Assembly: GCA_022826125.1 (NCBI GenBank)
Contig: JAJDVM010000012.1
Location: 1-45,895 of the forward strand
Direction: 5' to 3'
DNA: 45,895 nt
DNA from: Defluviicoccus sp.
GTDB lineage: Bacteria; Pseudomonadota; Alphaproteobacteria; MPNO01
Shown here piece by piece: positions 15,557-23,427 of the stretch. Made by a program: the position numbers and the translations under genes. Each line of letters begins with the position of its first letter. The stretch's first letter is position 1. The notes under the pieces are model-generated. The model was not told where the DNA came from, ran no database searches, and saw only the letters and a program-made list of their open reading frames with translations.

Positions 15557-16452
15557 GATCCCGTTTGCTCGTTGTGGAAACCCGACAGCAGGGCGGACGC
15601 GCCCTGTTCGAAGGGCCGCGTCGTCCACCGCCCCGCCTCTACCGTGGCGAAGAACTCGGCGAGCGCCCCGTTGAACAGCGCCGGCTCCTCGAGGTTCACC
15701 GCGTGGCCGGTCTTGGGCACGATCAGCAGCGCGGCGGTGGGGATGGTGCGCTTGAGATAGATCCCGGGCTCGAGGCACCAGTCGTCCTCGTCGCCCGCGA
15801 CGATCAGCGCCGGCACCGACATGTCCTTCAGCCCGTCCTCGAGATGCCAGAGCGAGGGGCGGAGCTTCTGGACGCCCCGCATGGTCCGCGCCGACCCCTC
15901 GGTCGAGTGCTCGGCGAGCTGGTCGCGAAACTCGGCCCAGCCGCGCGGGTCCTTGTCCTTGAGCTGCAGGCGGTAGGCGCCGTTGGCGTAGATCTCGGCC
16001 ACCTCGGCCGCGCCGCGATTCTCGTACTCGACGGCGATCGCCTCGGAGTCGCGCGCATATTGCTCGCTCTCCTCGGGCTTCGCGCCGTATCCGCAGGCGC
16101 CGATGACGATCGACCGCGCCATGTCGGCATATCGCAGTCCGAAATGGAGCGCCGCGAACCCGCCCATCGACATGCCGACGACATGTGCCTTGTCGACTCC
16201 CGCGCCGCGCATGACGGCCGCGATGTCGTCTGCCGCGATGTCCTGCGAATAAAATGCCGGGTCCTCCGGCACGTCCGACGGCGGGTAGCCGCGCGCGTTG
16301 AAGGCGACGCAGCGATAGCGCCGCGAGAAATGCCGCATCTGCGTTTCCCAGCTTCGGCAGTCGCCCGCGAACTCGTGGACGAACACGATCGGATCGCCGG
16401 TGCCGGCCTCCTCGTAATAGAGCCTCGCCCCGTCGGCGTCGGCGAATGGCAT
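15553..16452 (-). CDS. Alpha/beta-fold hydrolase
   Basis: A 299-residue serine hydrolase. ATG 16452 starts the conserved MPFADADGARLYYEEAG strand. The nucleophile elbow is GMSMGG, the catalytic Asp is probably in VAGDEDDW, and the His is in KTGHAVNLEEP. An oxyanion-type segment is present at VFVHEFAG. Relatives include 3-oxoadipate enol-lactonase and C-C bond hydrolases (MhpC type) as well as carboxylesterases. The gene overlaps the amidase gene by 4 bases and lies 17 bp after the oxygenase gene, so it acts in the same pathway. Lactone or ester hydrolysis is more likely than peptide chemistry. Confidence 0.87.
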   Translation of the reverse strand: MPFADADGARLYYEEAGTGDPIVFVHEFAGDCRSWETQMRHFSRRYRCVAFNARGYPPSDVPEDPAFYSQDIAADDIAAVMRGAGVDKAHVVGMSMGGFAALHFGLRYADMARSIVIGACGYGAKPEESEQYARDSEAIAVEYENRGAAEVAEIYANGAYRLQLKDKDPRGWAEFRDQLAEHSTEGSARTMRGVQKLRPSLWHLEDGLKDMSVPALIVAGDEDDWCLEPGIYLKRTIPTAALLIVPKTGHAVNLEEPALFNGALAEFFATVEAGRWTTRPFEQGASALLSGFHNEQTGS

Positions 16453-16469
16453 CGATGCCTCCCTTCGAT

Positions 16470-17471
16470 TTACTGCGCGCCGGGACCCGCGGTCGTCCGG
16501 GTGAGCTTGGCATGCCGGTACTGCCAGGCGACCACCGGCGGGTGCTTGGGCGGATCGCCGGGGGCGCGGCAGCTTTCGATGCACTCGATGACCGCGTCGT
16601 AGTTGGGCTGCACGAAAAATGCGATGGACTGGCGCCGGGTGCGGCCCGAAACGTCCCGTGGCGGGTTGACCACGCGGTGAAAGTTGGAGAGCCAGCGGTC
16701 GTTGGTCCAGGTCATCAACAGGTCGCCGATATTGACCACATAGGTGCCGGGCGGCGGCGAGACGTCGACCCAGGTCCCGGAGAGATCGCGGACCTGGAGC
16801 CCGCCCGGCGCGTCGTCGACCGTCAGCAGCGTATGCGAGCCGAAATCGGTGTGCGCGCCGCAACGAAGCTGTCCCTCCGCCGGCGGGGCGTCCTGTTCGG
16901 GATAGTTGATGGCGCGGAGAATCGACGCGTGGCGGTCGAAATGGCGTTGCAGGTAACCCTCCTCCAGGTCCAGCGCGCATTCGAAGATGGCGAGCAGGAG
17001 GACGTTCAACCCTTCGAGCGCCCGGTAATACTCCCCCGCCGTCTCGGCGAGCCCGTCGACCTCCGTCGGCAGAATGTTGGGTTGGTAGGCATATCCCGCC
17101 TCGGGATCGGCGAAGTAGGGGTCGTCGCTCGGCATGTCGAACCGGCCGAAGCCGAAGGTTTCGCGCCAGTCGGGCGGCGCCATGCCGCCGACCGATGCGG
17201 TCACGAAGTCGCGCCCGAACGGCAGGTAGCCCCGGTTCTTGCTGTTCGCGGTGCCGACATATTTCGCTTTCGCGGCGTCGGGCAGGTCGAAGAACGCCGC
17301 CAGCCGGTCCTGGGTCTCGCGCATCAGCGCGTCCGGCACGCCGTGTCCGGAAATCGCCAAGAAGCCGATGGTCTCGACCGCGTCCGCGACGTCGCGCGCG
17401 ATGCGCTTGCGCGCCGAAATGCCGCCTTGCGCGAAACCCGAAATGTCTATCAGCGGGACGCCAATGCCCAC
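16470..17471 (-). CDS. Isopenicillin-N-synthase-like Fe(II) oxygenase (copy A)
   Basis: A 333-residue non-heme iron oxygenase of the IPNS / 2-oxoglutarate-dependent DIOX-N group. GTG 17471 is chosen because AGGGGG lies about 8 bases ahead and the conserved N terminus (VPLIDISGF) follows. The iron triad is H207, D209 (AHTDFG) and H265 (NFHRV). R280-x-S282 is the motif that binds the 2-oxoglutarate C5 carboxylate in family members. Bacterial relatives hydroxylate or desaturate small acids and are widespread in marine and sponge-associated alphaproteobacteria. It follows the aminotransferase gene by 10 bp. A second family member (18715) lies divergently on the other side of that gene. Confidence 0.87.
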   Translation of the reverse strand: MGIGVPLIDISGFAQGGISARKRIARDVADAVETIGFLAISGHGVPDALMRETQDRLAAFFDLPDAAKAKYVGTANSKNRGYLPFGRDFVTASVGGMAPPDWRETFGFGRFDMPSDDPYFADPEAGYAYQPNILPTEVDGLAETAGEYYRALEGLNVLLLAIFECALDLEEGYLQRHFDRHASILRAINYPEQDAPPAEGQLRCGAHTDFGSHTLLTVDDAPGGLQVRDLSGTWVDVSPPPGTYVVNIGDLLMTWTNDRWLSNFHRVVNPPRDVSGRTRRQSIAFFVQPNYDAVIECIESCRAPGDPPKHPPVVAWQYRHAKLTRTTAGPGAQ

Positions 17472-17481
17472 CCCGATCCCC

Positions 17482-18621
17482 CTAGTACAGCGCCCGGTTG
17501 CGGCCGATGCCGTCGAGCGCGGCCCGGACGACATCGGGCAGCATTTCGCAGAAGCGGTCGGCATCCTCGGTCGGCACGGTTGTCGACACCTTCACGAAGC
17601 GGTCGGCAAACAGCTTCGACTGATATGCCGCCTGGCGGATCATGATGCCGCGTTCCAGGTAAAGCTCGCAAAGGGTCTCCGGCGCGATGCCGGCCGCGCC
17701 GGTGTCGATGACGACGAAATTGCCGTTCGACGGGTAGACCGGCATGTCGAGTCCGTTGATCGGGGCGACCGCGTCGTGGATCGACGCCTGGTTCGCGCGC
17801 TGGATCCGGTTGACCTCGGGAAACCATTCCCCCTTGGTCCGCAAGCCCGCGATGGCGCCCTTCTGCGAGACCAGGTTGGAGCCGAGGCTGTTGGGTTGTC
17901 CCTCCGACAGCATCTCGATCAGCGCCGGCCTCGCCATCAGCCCGCCGACCCGAAGCCCGGCGAGCCCGAGCCACTTGGAGAAGCTGTAGGTGGTGATCGT
18001 CTTTTCCGGGTAGAGGCGATAGGCGAGCGTGTGGTCGTGCGCGAAGTGCCGGTAGGTGCAGTCGTGGATCAGCCAGGCATCGGCCTCGCGGGCGATGCGC
18101 GCGAACGCGGCGATCTCGTCCGCCGAATAGCCGACGCCGAGCGGGTTGAGCGGATCGATCAGATAGATCAGCCCGGCTCCCCCCTCCTCCACCGCGCCGG
18201 CGAGCTGTTCGGCGGAAAGCTTGTAGTCCTGTTCCGGCCGGTAGATCGGCAGCGCCACCACCTCGGCGCCGGAGAGCCGGGAGAACGCCTCCGGCCACGG
18301 CCAGCCCGGATCGGTGGCGATCATGCGCTGGCCCGGGCGGATCAGGTGGCGGCAGGCGTGGTAGAGCCCCTCGATCGCGCCGTCGGTGATGAGGACGTCG
18401 GCATCGTCGACGCCGAAATCGGCCAGGATCAGGCGGCGAAGCTCCTCGAGCCCCGTCGGCGGCGCGTAGGCGTGGTAGTCCTCGTCCTCGATCGCGGCGA
18501 TCATCGCGCGCTTGACGTCGGGATGGGTCGGCAGGTGGTTGGTGTTCTGGCCCATCCAGATCAGCCCGCGCCGGGCGACGAGATCCTCGAAATGCCGGTT
18601 GCGCCTCTGATAAGGCTCCAT
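17482..18621 (-). CDS. PLP-dependent class I/II aminotransferase
   Basis: A 379-residue fold-type I PLP enzyme. N159-P160 contact the cofactor ring region, D187 (IHDCTYRHF) pairs with the pyridine nitrogen, Y190 follows, and K216 (SFSKWLGL) is the Schiff-base lysine, with R224 close by for phosphate binding. Length and order fit aspartate/alanine-type aminotransferases. Starting at ATG 18621, it is the first gene of the operon that continues through the oxygenase, hydrolase, amidase and perhaps the EamA transporter. It probably converts an amine or amino acid to a keto acid (or the reverse) for the adjacent Fe(II) oxygenases. The exact donor cannot be read from sequence. Confidence 0.88.
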   Translation of the reverse strand: MEPYQRRNRHFEDLVARRGLIWMGQNTNHLPTHPDVKRAMIAAIEDEDYHAYAPPTGLEELRRLILADFGVDDADVLITDGAIEGLYHACRHLIRPGQRMIATDPGWPWPEAFSRLSGAEVVALPIYRPEQDYKLSAEQLAGAVEEGGAGLIYLIDPLNPLGVGYSADEIAAFARIAREADAWLIHDCTYRHFAHDHTLAYRLYPEKTITTYSFSKWLGLAGLRVGGLMARPALIEMLSEGQPNSLGSNLVSQKGAIAGLRTKGEWFPEVNRIQRANQASIHDAVAPINGLDMPVYPSNGNFVVIDTGAAGIAPETLCELYLERGIMIRQAAYQSKLFADRFVKVSTTVPTEDADRFCEMLPDVVRAALDGIGRNRALY

Positions 18622-18714
18622 CGCCGCGGTCCGGGGTTGTGGCCGTCATCGCAATTCTAGCGGTACTATGGGCGCCGATACAGATTGGCCGCCGCCGGCA
18701 ACGGAAAGACAGCG

Positions 18715-19731
18715 ATGGCGCACCATCCCGTTCCGACGATCGACATTTCCCCTTATGTCGCGGGAAGCGAATCGGACCGCGACGATGTCGCGCGCGCGGT
18801 CGACCGGGCGTGCAGGGACACCGGCTTCTTCGCGATCACGGGACACGGCGTGCCGGAACCGGCGATCGACAGGCTCCGCGCGGAGGCGGTCGATTTCTTC
18901 GCGCTTCGCGAAGACCGGAAGCGGCTCGTGGAACGCCCTGCGGACCGCATCAGCCGCGGCTGGAACGCGCTCCGCGACCGGTCTCTCGCCTACTCGCTCG
19001 GCAAGGACACCCCGCCCGATCTGCAGGAGAGCTTCGCGATGGGGCCGGTCGCGGTGCCGGACGAGCCCTATTACACCTGCGACCGGGCGCGGGCCTTCTT
19101 CGCGCCCAATATCTGGCCCGACGGCAGGCCCGGTTTCCGAGAGTCCATGGAGAGCTACTACCGGGCGATGGAGGATCTGTCTCATACGGTGATGCGGATC
19201 TTCGCGCGCGCGCTGGGACGGGAGGACGGCTATTTCGACGACCGGATCGACCGCCATTCCTCCAGCCTCCGGCTGATCCGCTATCCGGGCCGCACCGAGG
19301 GCTCCGAGCCGGGGCAGCGCCGGGCGGGCGAGCATCACGACTACGGATCGCTCACGATCCTGCGCGGCGACAACCTGCCGGGCGGGCTGCAGGTCAAGCT
19401 GCGCCGCGGCGGCTGGATCGACGTGGTCCGGCCGGAAGGCGGCTTCATCTGCAATATCGGCGACGCGATGATGCGCTGGACCAACCACCGCTGGGTCTCG
19501 ACGCTGCACCGGGTCGGCCTGCCCGAAGGCGCGGACAGCCCCGACCGGATCTCGATCGTGTTTTTCCACAACCCGAACTACGACGCGGAAATCCGCTGCA
19601 TTACCGCAGACGGCGAGCCGGCCCGGTACCCGCCCTGCGCCTTCGATTCCTTCTATGTCGACAAGCTCAGGCGAGGTTCGTTCGGCGCCCGGCAGACCCC
19701 GGCGACGCACACCGCGGCCGATCGCGGCTGA
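18715..19731 (+). CDS. Isopenicillin-N-synthase-like Fe(II) oxygenase (copy B)
   Basis: A 338-residue paralogue of the enzyme at 16470. ATG 18715 has GGAAAG ahead and is preferred over the in-frame ATG at 18685. Iron ligands are H207 or H208, D209 (EHHDYG) and H265 (TLHRV); R278-x-S280 is the co-substrate motif. Motif positions match copy A almost residue for residue, but overall identity looks only moderate, so this is an old duplication or independent recruitment. It is divergent from the aminotransferase across 93 bp, so the two operons may share control. Whether it uses 2-oxoglutarate or, like true IPNS, only its substrate is unknown. Confidence 0.87.
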   Translation: MAHHPVPTIDISPYVAGSESDRDDVARAVDRACRDTGFFAITGHGVPEPAIDRLRAEAVDFFALREDRKRLVERPADRISRGWNALRDRSLAYSLGKDTPPDLQESFAMGPVAVPDEPYYTCDRARAFFAPNIWPDGRPGFRESMESYYRAMEDLSHTVMRIFARALGREDGYFDDRIDRHSSSLRLIRYPGRTEGSEPGQRRAGEHHDYGSLTILRGDNLPGGLQVKLRRGGWIDVVRPEGGFICNIGDAMMRWTNHRWVSTLHRVGLPEGADSPDRISIVFFHNPNYDAEIRCITADGEPARYPPCAFDSFYVDKLRRGSFGARQTPATHTAADRG

Positions 19732-19927
19732 GCGGCGGTGCATCGCCGGACTTGCAACGCACGCCGACTGATGCCAAGAAAGCAGGAGATGGCGCAAATC
19801 ACCATGACGTATCTTGTTAGGCTATTACCGCGTCTTATCAAGCTGCTCCTGGAATTGACCATCTTGAGAACGACCGCGCGGTGTACCTGAGTCCGCGCGG
19901 ACAGGCGATAACGCGAAAGGAGTAGCG

Positions 19928-20137
19928 ATGCCTACCGGTACGGTGAAATGGTTCAACGCGACGAAGGGCTACGGCTTCATTCAGCCGAGCGACGGTTCGA
20001 AAGACGCCTTCGTGCATATTTCCGCGGTCGAGCGCGCGGGCCTCAACGGCCTCCGCGAAGGCCAGAAGGTCGAATACGAACTCGTTCCCGGTCGCGACGG
20101 CCGGGCTTCGGCGGAGAACCTCGTCGCCCTCGACTGA
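19928..20137 (+). CDS. Cold-shock protein (CspA family)
   Basis: A complete 69-residue cold-shock domain with both RNA-binding motifs: KWFNATKGYGFIQP (RNP1) and DAFVHIS (RNP2). It melts RNA secondary structure in the cytoplasm. ATG 19928 is preceded by AAAGGAG. The 196-bp leader region (19732-19927) is less GC-rich than its surroundings, contains weak promoter-like boxes (TTGTTA 19814, TATCAA 19836, 16 apart) and a perfect 12-bp palindrome GTCCGCGCGGAC (19891-19902), consistent with a structured 5' leader as many csp genes have. A strong hairpin follows the stop. Confidence 0.95.
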   Translation: MPTGTVKWFNATKGYGFIQPSDGSKDAFVHISAVERAGLNGLREGQKVEYELVPGRDGRASAENLVALD

Positions 20138-20145
20138 TTCGCCTG

Positions 20146-20168
20146 GGCGGGCGCTTCCCGCGCCCGCC
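20146..20168 (+). terminator. Terminator hairpin of the cold-shock gene
   Basis: A perfect 9-bp stem GGCGGGCGC / GCGCCCGCC with loop TTCCC begins 8 bases after the stop codon. It is followed by TCAATTTCC, a weak U-tract. Placement and stem strength support termination. Confidence 0.6.
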
Positions 20169-20334
20169 TCAATTTCCTCCCCATAGTTCCCGTCCCGGCG
20201 CGAGCCGGGCACGTCCGCGCTCAATCCGACTCCCGAGCTCCTCGTGCCGGGCGGCCGGCCGCGCATCCGCGCGCGCGCGTGCCATTGTGGTGTAGTCTGG
20301 CGCCGGTATCCGTATCCGCAGGCGAGGACAGGCG

Positions 20335-21363
20335 ATGGCGAAAACCACACCCGCGACCCCGACCGAGGAGCGCTGCGTCACCTCCTACCCGGCGCGCCGC
20401 GGCTACGCGCCGGGCGCTTTCTACCCGCCCGAGGCGCCGAACGTGACGGATGCGATCGACATCCACTGCCACGCCCATGGCGGCCAGCAGGACGCGCTGG
20501 CGCTCGCCAAGTTCGCCTCCGTCTCGGGCATGCGGGGTCTCCTGTTCAAGACGATCACCGATTTCGCGCGGCCGTGCGAGGCGGTTACCAGGATCCAGGA
20601 CGCGCTCGACGACTGGGCCGAGGCCGAGGAGGACATCCGGCCGATCGAGTGCTGGGCCGGCGCGCTGATGGGGTTCGACGGGTCGCCGCCGTCGCGCCGC
20701 TGGTGCGAGGAACAGATCGAGGCGGGCGCGGTGGCCCTCTGGCTTCCCGTGTTCAACCACGCCAACACTTACGCCAAGGTCGGCGGGCGCGAGATCTGGT
20801 GGAACCCGGACGCCGATCCAGCCGCGCACTCGGACCCGCTCCCCTGGGAGGAGGCGCTCGCCAAGGGCCACTACCTGCTGGAGGACGACGGCAGGCTCAA
20901 GGACGAGGTCGCGGACATCGTCAGGCTCTGCGCCGAACGGGGCGTCGCGCTGTTCTTCGGCCACGCGACCCATGCCGAGATCGACCGCCTGGCGGAGCTG
21001 GTGGCGACGCTCGGTTTCGACCGAGCGGTGATCGACCATCCGTTCAGCCCGTTCGTCGACCTCGAGGTCGACCACATGAAGCGCCTCGTGGGCGCCGGCA
21101 TCACGCTCAACTTCACCTATGACGAGCTTTCGCCGCTGCTCGGCGTCGACCCGGCGCGGATGTACGAGGCGATCCGCGAGGTCGGCCCCGCCCACTGCAC
21201 GCTGTCGTCCGACGCCGGCGAGCCGCTGTTCCCCAACTCCGTCGAGTGCATCCGGCTGATCAAGGGCTACATGGAAGCCTTCGGCCTCGACGCCGACGAG
21301 ATCCGCCAGGTTTCCACCGTCAACCCCGCCCGGATCGTCGGGCTGGAGACAATTGTGCAATGA
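20335..21363 (+). CDS. Amidohydrolase-like protein (DUF6282 type)
   Basis: A 342-residue protein of the metal-dependent hydrolase superfamily. Candidate ligands are the His residues of DIHCHAHGG near residue 43, FFGHATH, VIDHPFSPF and the Asp of SSDAGEP, in the order seen in PHP and amidohydrolase barrels. I recognise it as a DUF6282-like protein, a family without a clear assigned reaction. ATG 20335 has GAGGACAGG ahead. The next gene, also an amidohydrolase, overlaps the stop by 4 bases. Two different hydrolases with a MarR regulator suggest sequential hydrolysis of a cyclic or amide substrate that the regulator may sense. Confidence 0.75.
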   Translation: MAKTTPATPTEERCVTSYPARRGYAPGAFYPPEAPNVTDAIDIHCHAHGGQQDALALAKFASVSGMRGLLFKTITDFARPCEAVTRIQDALDDWAEAEEDIRPIECWAGALMGFDGSPPSRRWCEEQIEAGAVALWLPVFNHANTYAKVGGREIWWNPDADPAAHSDPLPWEEALAKGHYLLEDDGRLKDEVADIVRLCAERGVALFFGHATHAEIDRLAELVATLGFDRAVIDHPFSPFVDLEVDHMKRLVGAGITLNFTYDELSPLLGVDPARMYEAIREVGPAHCTLSSDAGEPLFPNSVECIRLIKGYMEAFGLDADEIRQVSTVNPARIVGLETIVQ

Positions 21364-22334
21364 TCGTCGACTTCCAGCATCACTTCCTCCCCCGCGAGCT
21401 GCTGCCCGAAGGGGCGGGCGACAAGCCGTTCACGCGGTACGACGAGCATGGCGTGCCGTCCTACAGCTTCCACAACCTGCTGGTCGACCTCGACGCCCAT
21501 GTCGAGATGATGGACGCGGCGGGGATCGACGCGGCGGTGCTGTCCTGCGCCGAGGGCATGTGTTCGAGCCTCGAGAAGTCCGTCCTCTGCAACGACGCGG
21601 CGAAGGCGGCGGAGCGCGCCTGGCCCGGCCGGTTCATCGGCACCGCGCACGCCCACCCGCTCGGCGGCCCGGACGCCATGCGCGAGCTCTCCCGCTGCGC
21701 CGACGAGCTCGGCTTCCCGGGCGTGGTGATCACGTCCGAGTTCGACGGGATCGGCCTCGACGCGCCGGAGCTCGATCCGTTCTGGGCGGAGGCCACGCGG
21801 CTCGGCCTCTACGTGTTCGTCCATCCGGCGCTCAGGCTCACCCATGCGCGCCAGTTCGACGCCTACGACCTCGCCCGCGCGGTCGGGCGCGAGTTTTCGC
21901 TGGTTCAGGCGACGGTGCGGCTGATCAACGGCGGGGTGTTCGACCGCCACCCGGACCTCACGATCCAGATGGCGCATCTCGGCGGCGGGATCGCCTCGGT
22001 GCTCGGGCGCATAAGGAGCTACCAGGACCGCGAATTCTGGGGCACCGCCGGCAACGAGCGGCACGGCCGGAACCCGGACGGAGACTTCGATTCCTACCTC
22101 GCGGAGCGCATGGTGTTCGACACGGCCGGCTTCTGCGGCGACGCGCGCTCGGTCGCGACCTCCCTGGTCGAGCTTCCGGCCGAGCGCATCGTGTTCGCGA
22201 GCGACTACCCGCAGGAGATCCGCAAGCCCGCCGCCGTCAAGGCGTTCGTCGACGGTATCCGCGCCCTCGGCGATGCCGGCGCCGGGATACTGGGCGGGAA
22301 CAACGGGCTGCTGCTCTCCGGCGCGGCGGGATGA
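21360..22334 (+). CDS. Amidohydrolase-2 / ACMSD-like decarboxylase or hydrolase
   Basis: A 324-residue protein starting at ATG 21360 in an ATGA overlap. The fold is that of amidohydrolase-2 proteins such as aminocarboxymuconate-semialdehyde decarboxylase, 6-methylsalicylate and gamma-resorcylate decarboxylases. Metal ligands: the His pair in DFQHHFLP near the N terminus, His in VFVHPAL, His in MAHLGGG and Asp in FASDYPQE. Many relatives decarboxylate aromatic acids non-oxidatively with a divalent metal, so this could be a third decarboxylase type in the window besides the two UbiD proteins. A hydrolase role cannot be excluded. It is coupled to a MarR gene by another 4-base overlap. Confidence 0.84.
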   Translation: MIVDFQHHFLPRELLPEGAGDKPFTRYDEHGVPSYSFHNLLVDLDAHVEMMDAAGIDAAVLSCAEGMCSSLEKSVLCNDAAKAAERAWPGRFIGTAHAHPLGGPDAMRELSRCADELGFPGVVITSEFDGIGLDAPELDPFWAEATRLGLYVFVHPALRLTHARQFDAYDLARAVGREFSLVQATVRLINGGVFDRHPDLTIQMAHLGGGIASVLGRIRSYQDREFWGTAGNERHGRNPDGDFDSYLAERMVFDTAGFCGDARSVATSLVELPAERIVFASDYPQEIRKPAAVKAFVDGIRALGDAGAGILGGNNGLLLSGAAG

Positions 22335-22822
22335 GCGGAAACGGAGAGGACGCCGCCCCGCCGGCCGCGGAGATCGAGGCGCGGCTCTGGGACCGTCCGG
22401 GCTTCCTGATCCGCAGGCTGCACCAGATCCATGTCGCGCTGTTCCTGGAGGAATGCCGCGGCTTCGACGTGACGCCGGTGCAGTATGCGGTGATGACGGC
22501 GCTCTCGATCGCGCCGGGGCGCGACCAGATCACGCTCGCGCGGGACACCGGAATCGACCGCACCAACGTGGCCGACGTGCTCAAGCGGCTCGCCCAGCGC
22601 GGGCTCATCGAACGCCGCCGGGGCGCCGCCGACCGCCGCGTGAGACTCGCCTACCTGACGCCCGACGGCGAGGCCCTCACCGAGCGGATGGAGGCCGCGA
22701 TGCTGCGCGCCCAGGAACGCCTCGTCGCGCCGCTGACCGAGGCCGACCGCGCCCGGCTGATGCGAAGCCTCGCCGCCCTGGTCGCCGCCAACAACGAATT
22801 CAGCCGCGCGCCCACGCGGTGA
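22331..22822 (+). CDS. MarR-family transcriptional regulator
   Basis: A 163-residue winged-helix regulator. ATG 22331 overlaps the amidohydrolase stop. Core helices VTPVQYAVMTALS and QITLARDTGIDRTNVADVLKRL form the helix-turn-helix, and the wing contains the R-x-x-D-R-R-V pattern (RRRGAADRRVRL). The terminal helices form the dimer interface where small aromatic ligands bind in characterised MarR proteins. As the third gene of an operon encoding two hydrolases it is probably a ligand-responsive autorepressor of that operon. No operator is obvious ahead of 20335. Its 3' end overlaps the convergent hicA gene by 23 bases. Confidence 0.9.
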   Translation: MSGNGEDAAPPAAEIEARLWDRPGFLIRRLHQIHVALFLEECRGFDVTPVQYAVMTALSIAPGRDQITLARDTGIDRTNVADVLKRLAQRGLIERRRGAADRRVRLAYLTPDGEALTERMEAAMLRAQERLVAPLTEADRARLMRSLAALVAANNEFSRAPTR

Positions 22823-23057
22823 GGCGGGGTCCCAACTCTGCGCCCGCGACGAAACGGGAGGCTTGGCGGTAGATCGCGCGCAGCGTACCGGTCGGGAGCT
22901 GCGCGTGAACCGGCGCCGTGAACACCCGCCGTTCGCCCGATGCGGTTACGCGGAATAGCGTCGCATGGCTACCCCGGGTGGTAGCGACTTCGAGTCCGGA
23001 ATCGCGCGGGACCCGCCGAACCTCTCTCGACATCGACCGCTCGAGGCGGGGCGTCAC
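22800..23057 (-). CDS. hicA: HicA-type toxin (possibly degenerate)
   Basis: An 85-residue protein read from GTG 23057, which overlaps the hicB stop (GTGA). It retains HicA features: a VTPRLERSMSREVRRV start, the catalytic His in RGSHATL, and PVHA...LPTGTLRAIYRQA in the last third. Compared with the family the region around VPRDSGLEVA and the C-terminal tail after RQAS look divergent. The tail ends inside the 3' end of the convergent MarR gene (23-bp overlap). HicA proteins are ribosome-independent mRNA interferases. The gene order is antitoxin first, the reverse of many hic loci. The toxin may be intact or decaying. Confidence 0.6.
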   Translation of the reverse strand: MTPRLERSMSREVRRVPRDSGLEVATTRGSHATLFRVTASGERRVFTAPVHAQLPTGTLRAIYRQASRFVAGAELGPRLTAWARG

Positions 23058-23278
23058 TCGGTAAAGACGTCGGTCTCGTAATTCACCACGAGGCGCGGCG
23101 CGGGCGGAAGCCCGGTGCGTGCCAACTCGTCCTCGTCCAGATGCCGCGCCAGCGCGCCACGCAGATCGGTCAGCGTCTCGTCCAGCGTGCGGCCCTGAGC
23201 AACCACGGCGACTTCGAGGCATTCGGCCACGAACCAGCCCTCGCTCTCCGAGATCACGGCGTGGACCGCCGCTACCAT
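23054..23278 (-). CDS. hicB: HicB-type antitoxin
   Basis: A 74-residue protein starting at ATG 23278. It has the partial RNase-H-like fold of HicB: HAVISESEGWFVAECLEV, then GRTLDETLTDLRGAL, the usual beta-hairpin-helix sequence. There is no C-terminal ribbon-helix-helix or helix-turn-helix extension, so it is a minimal HicB and may not bind DNA itself. It is coupled to hicA by a 4-base overlap. Its first codons overlap the stop codon of a MazE-like remnant, so the hic pair appears to have joined an older TA locus. Confidence 0.75.
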   Translation of the reverse strand: MVAAVHAVISESEGWFVAECLEVAVVAQGRTLDETLTDLRGALARHLDEDELARTGLPPAPRLVVNYETDVFTE

Positions 23279-23424
23279 TCCTCATTACCCCGGGCCTCGC
23301 CGAAATCCTGCTCGGGATGGAGGTTGTCCGGCGTCACCCCCGCCAGCAGGTCGTCGAGATCGTATTGCCGCGTCCGGATCGCCACCCTCGCGGATTCCGG
23401 GTCAACTTCCAAGACCGACCTCAC
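23272..23424 (-). pseudogene. C-terminal remnant of a MazE-type antitoxin
   Basis: Fifty codons from GTG 23424 to TAG 23272 encode a tail strongly resembling the toxin-binding end of MazE antitoxins: YDLDDLLAGVTPDNLHPEQD, then F-G-E and a terminal E-E-W. The N-terminal AbrB-like DNA-binding domain is missing; upstream in frame is the vapC stop, 3 bases away. No mazF follows: hicB begins inside the stop codon. It is best read as a broken mazE whose partner was lost. A functional mini-antitoxin is less likely. Confidence 0.65.
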
Positions 23425-23427
23425 TGC

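Noticed and set aside
19891-19902. Riboswitch in the cold-shock leader
   Set aside because: Only a simple GTCCGCGCGGAC palindrome is visible; no known aptamer pattern could be recognised.
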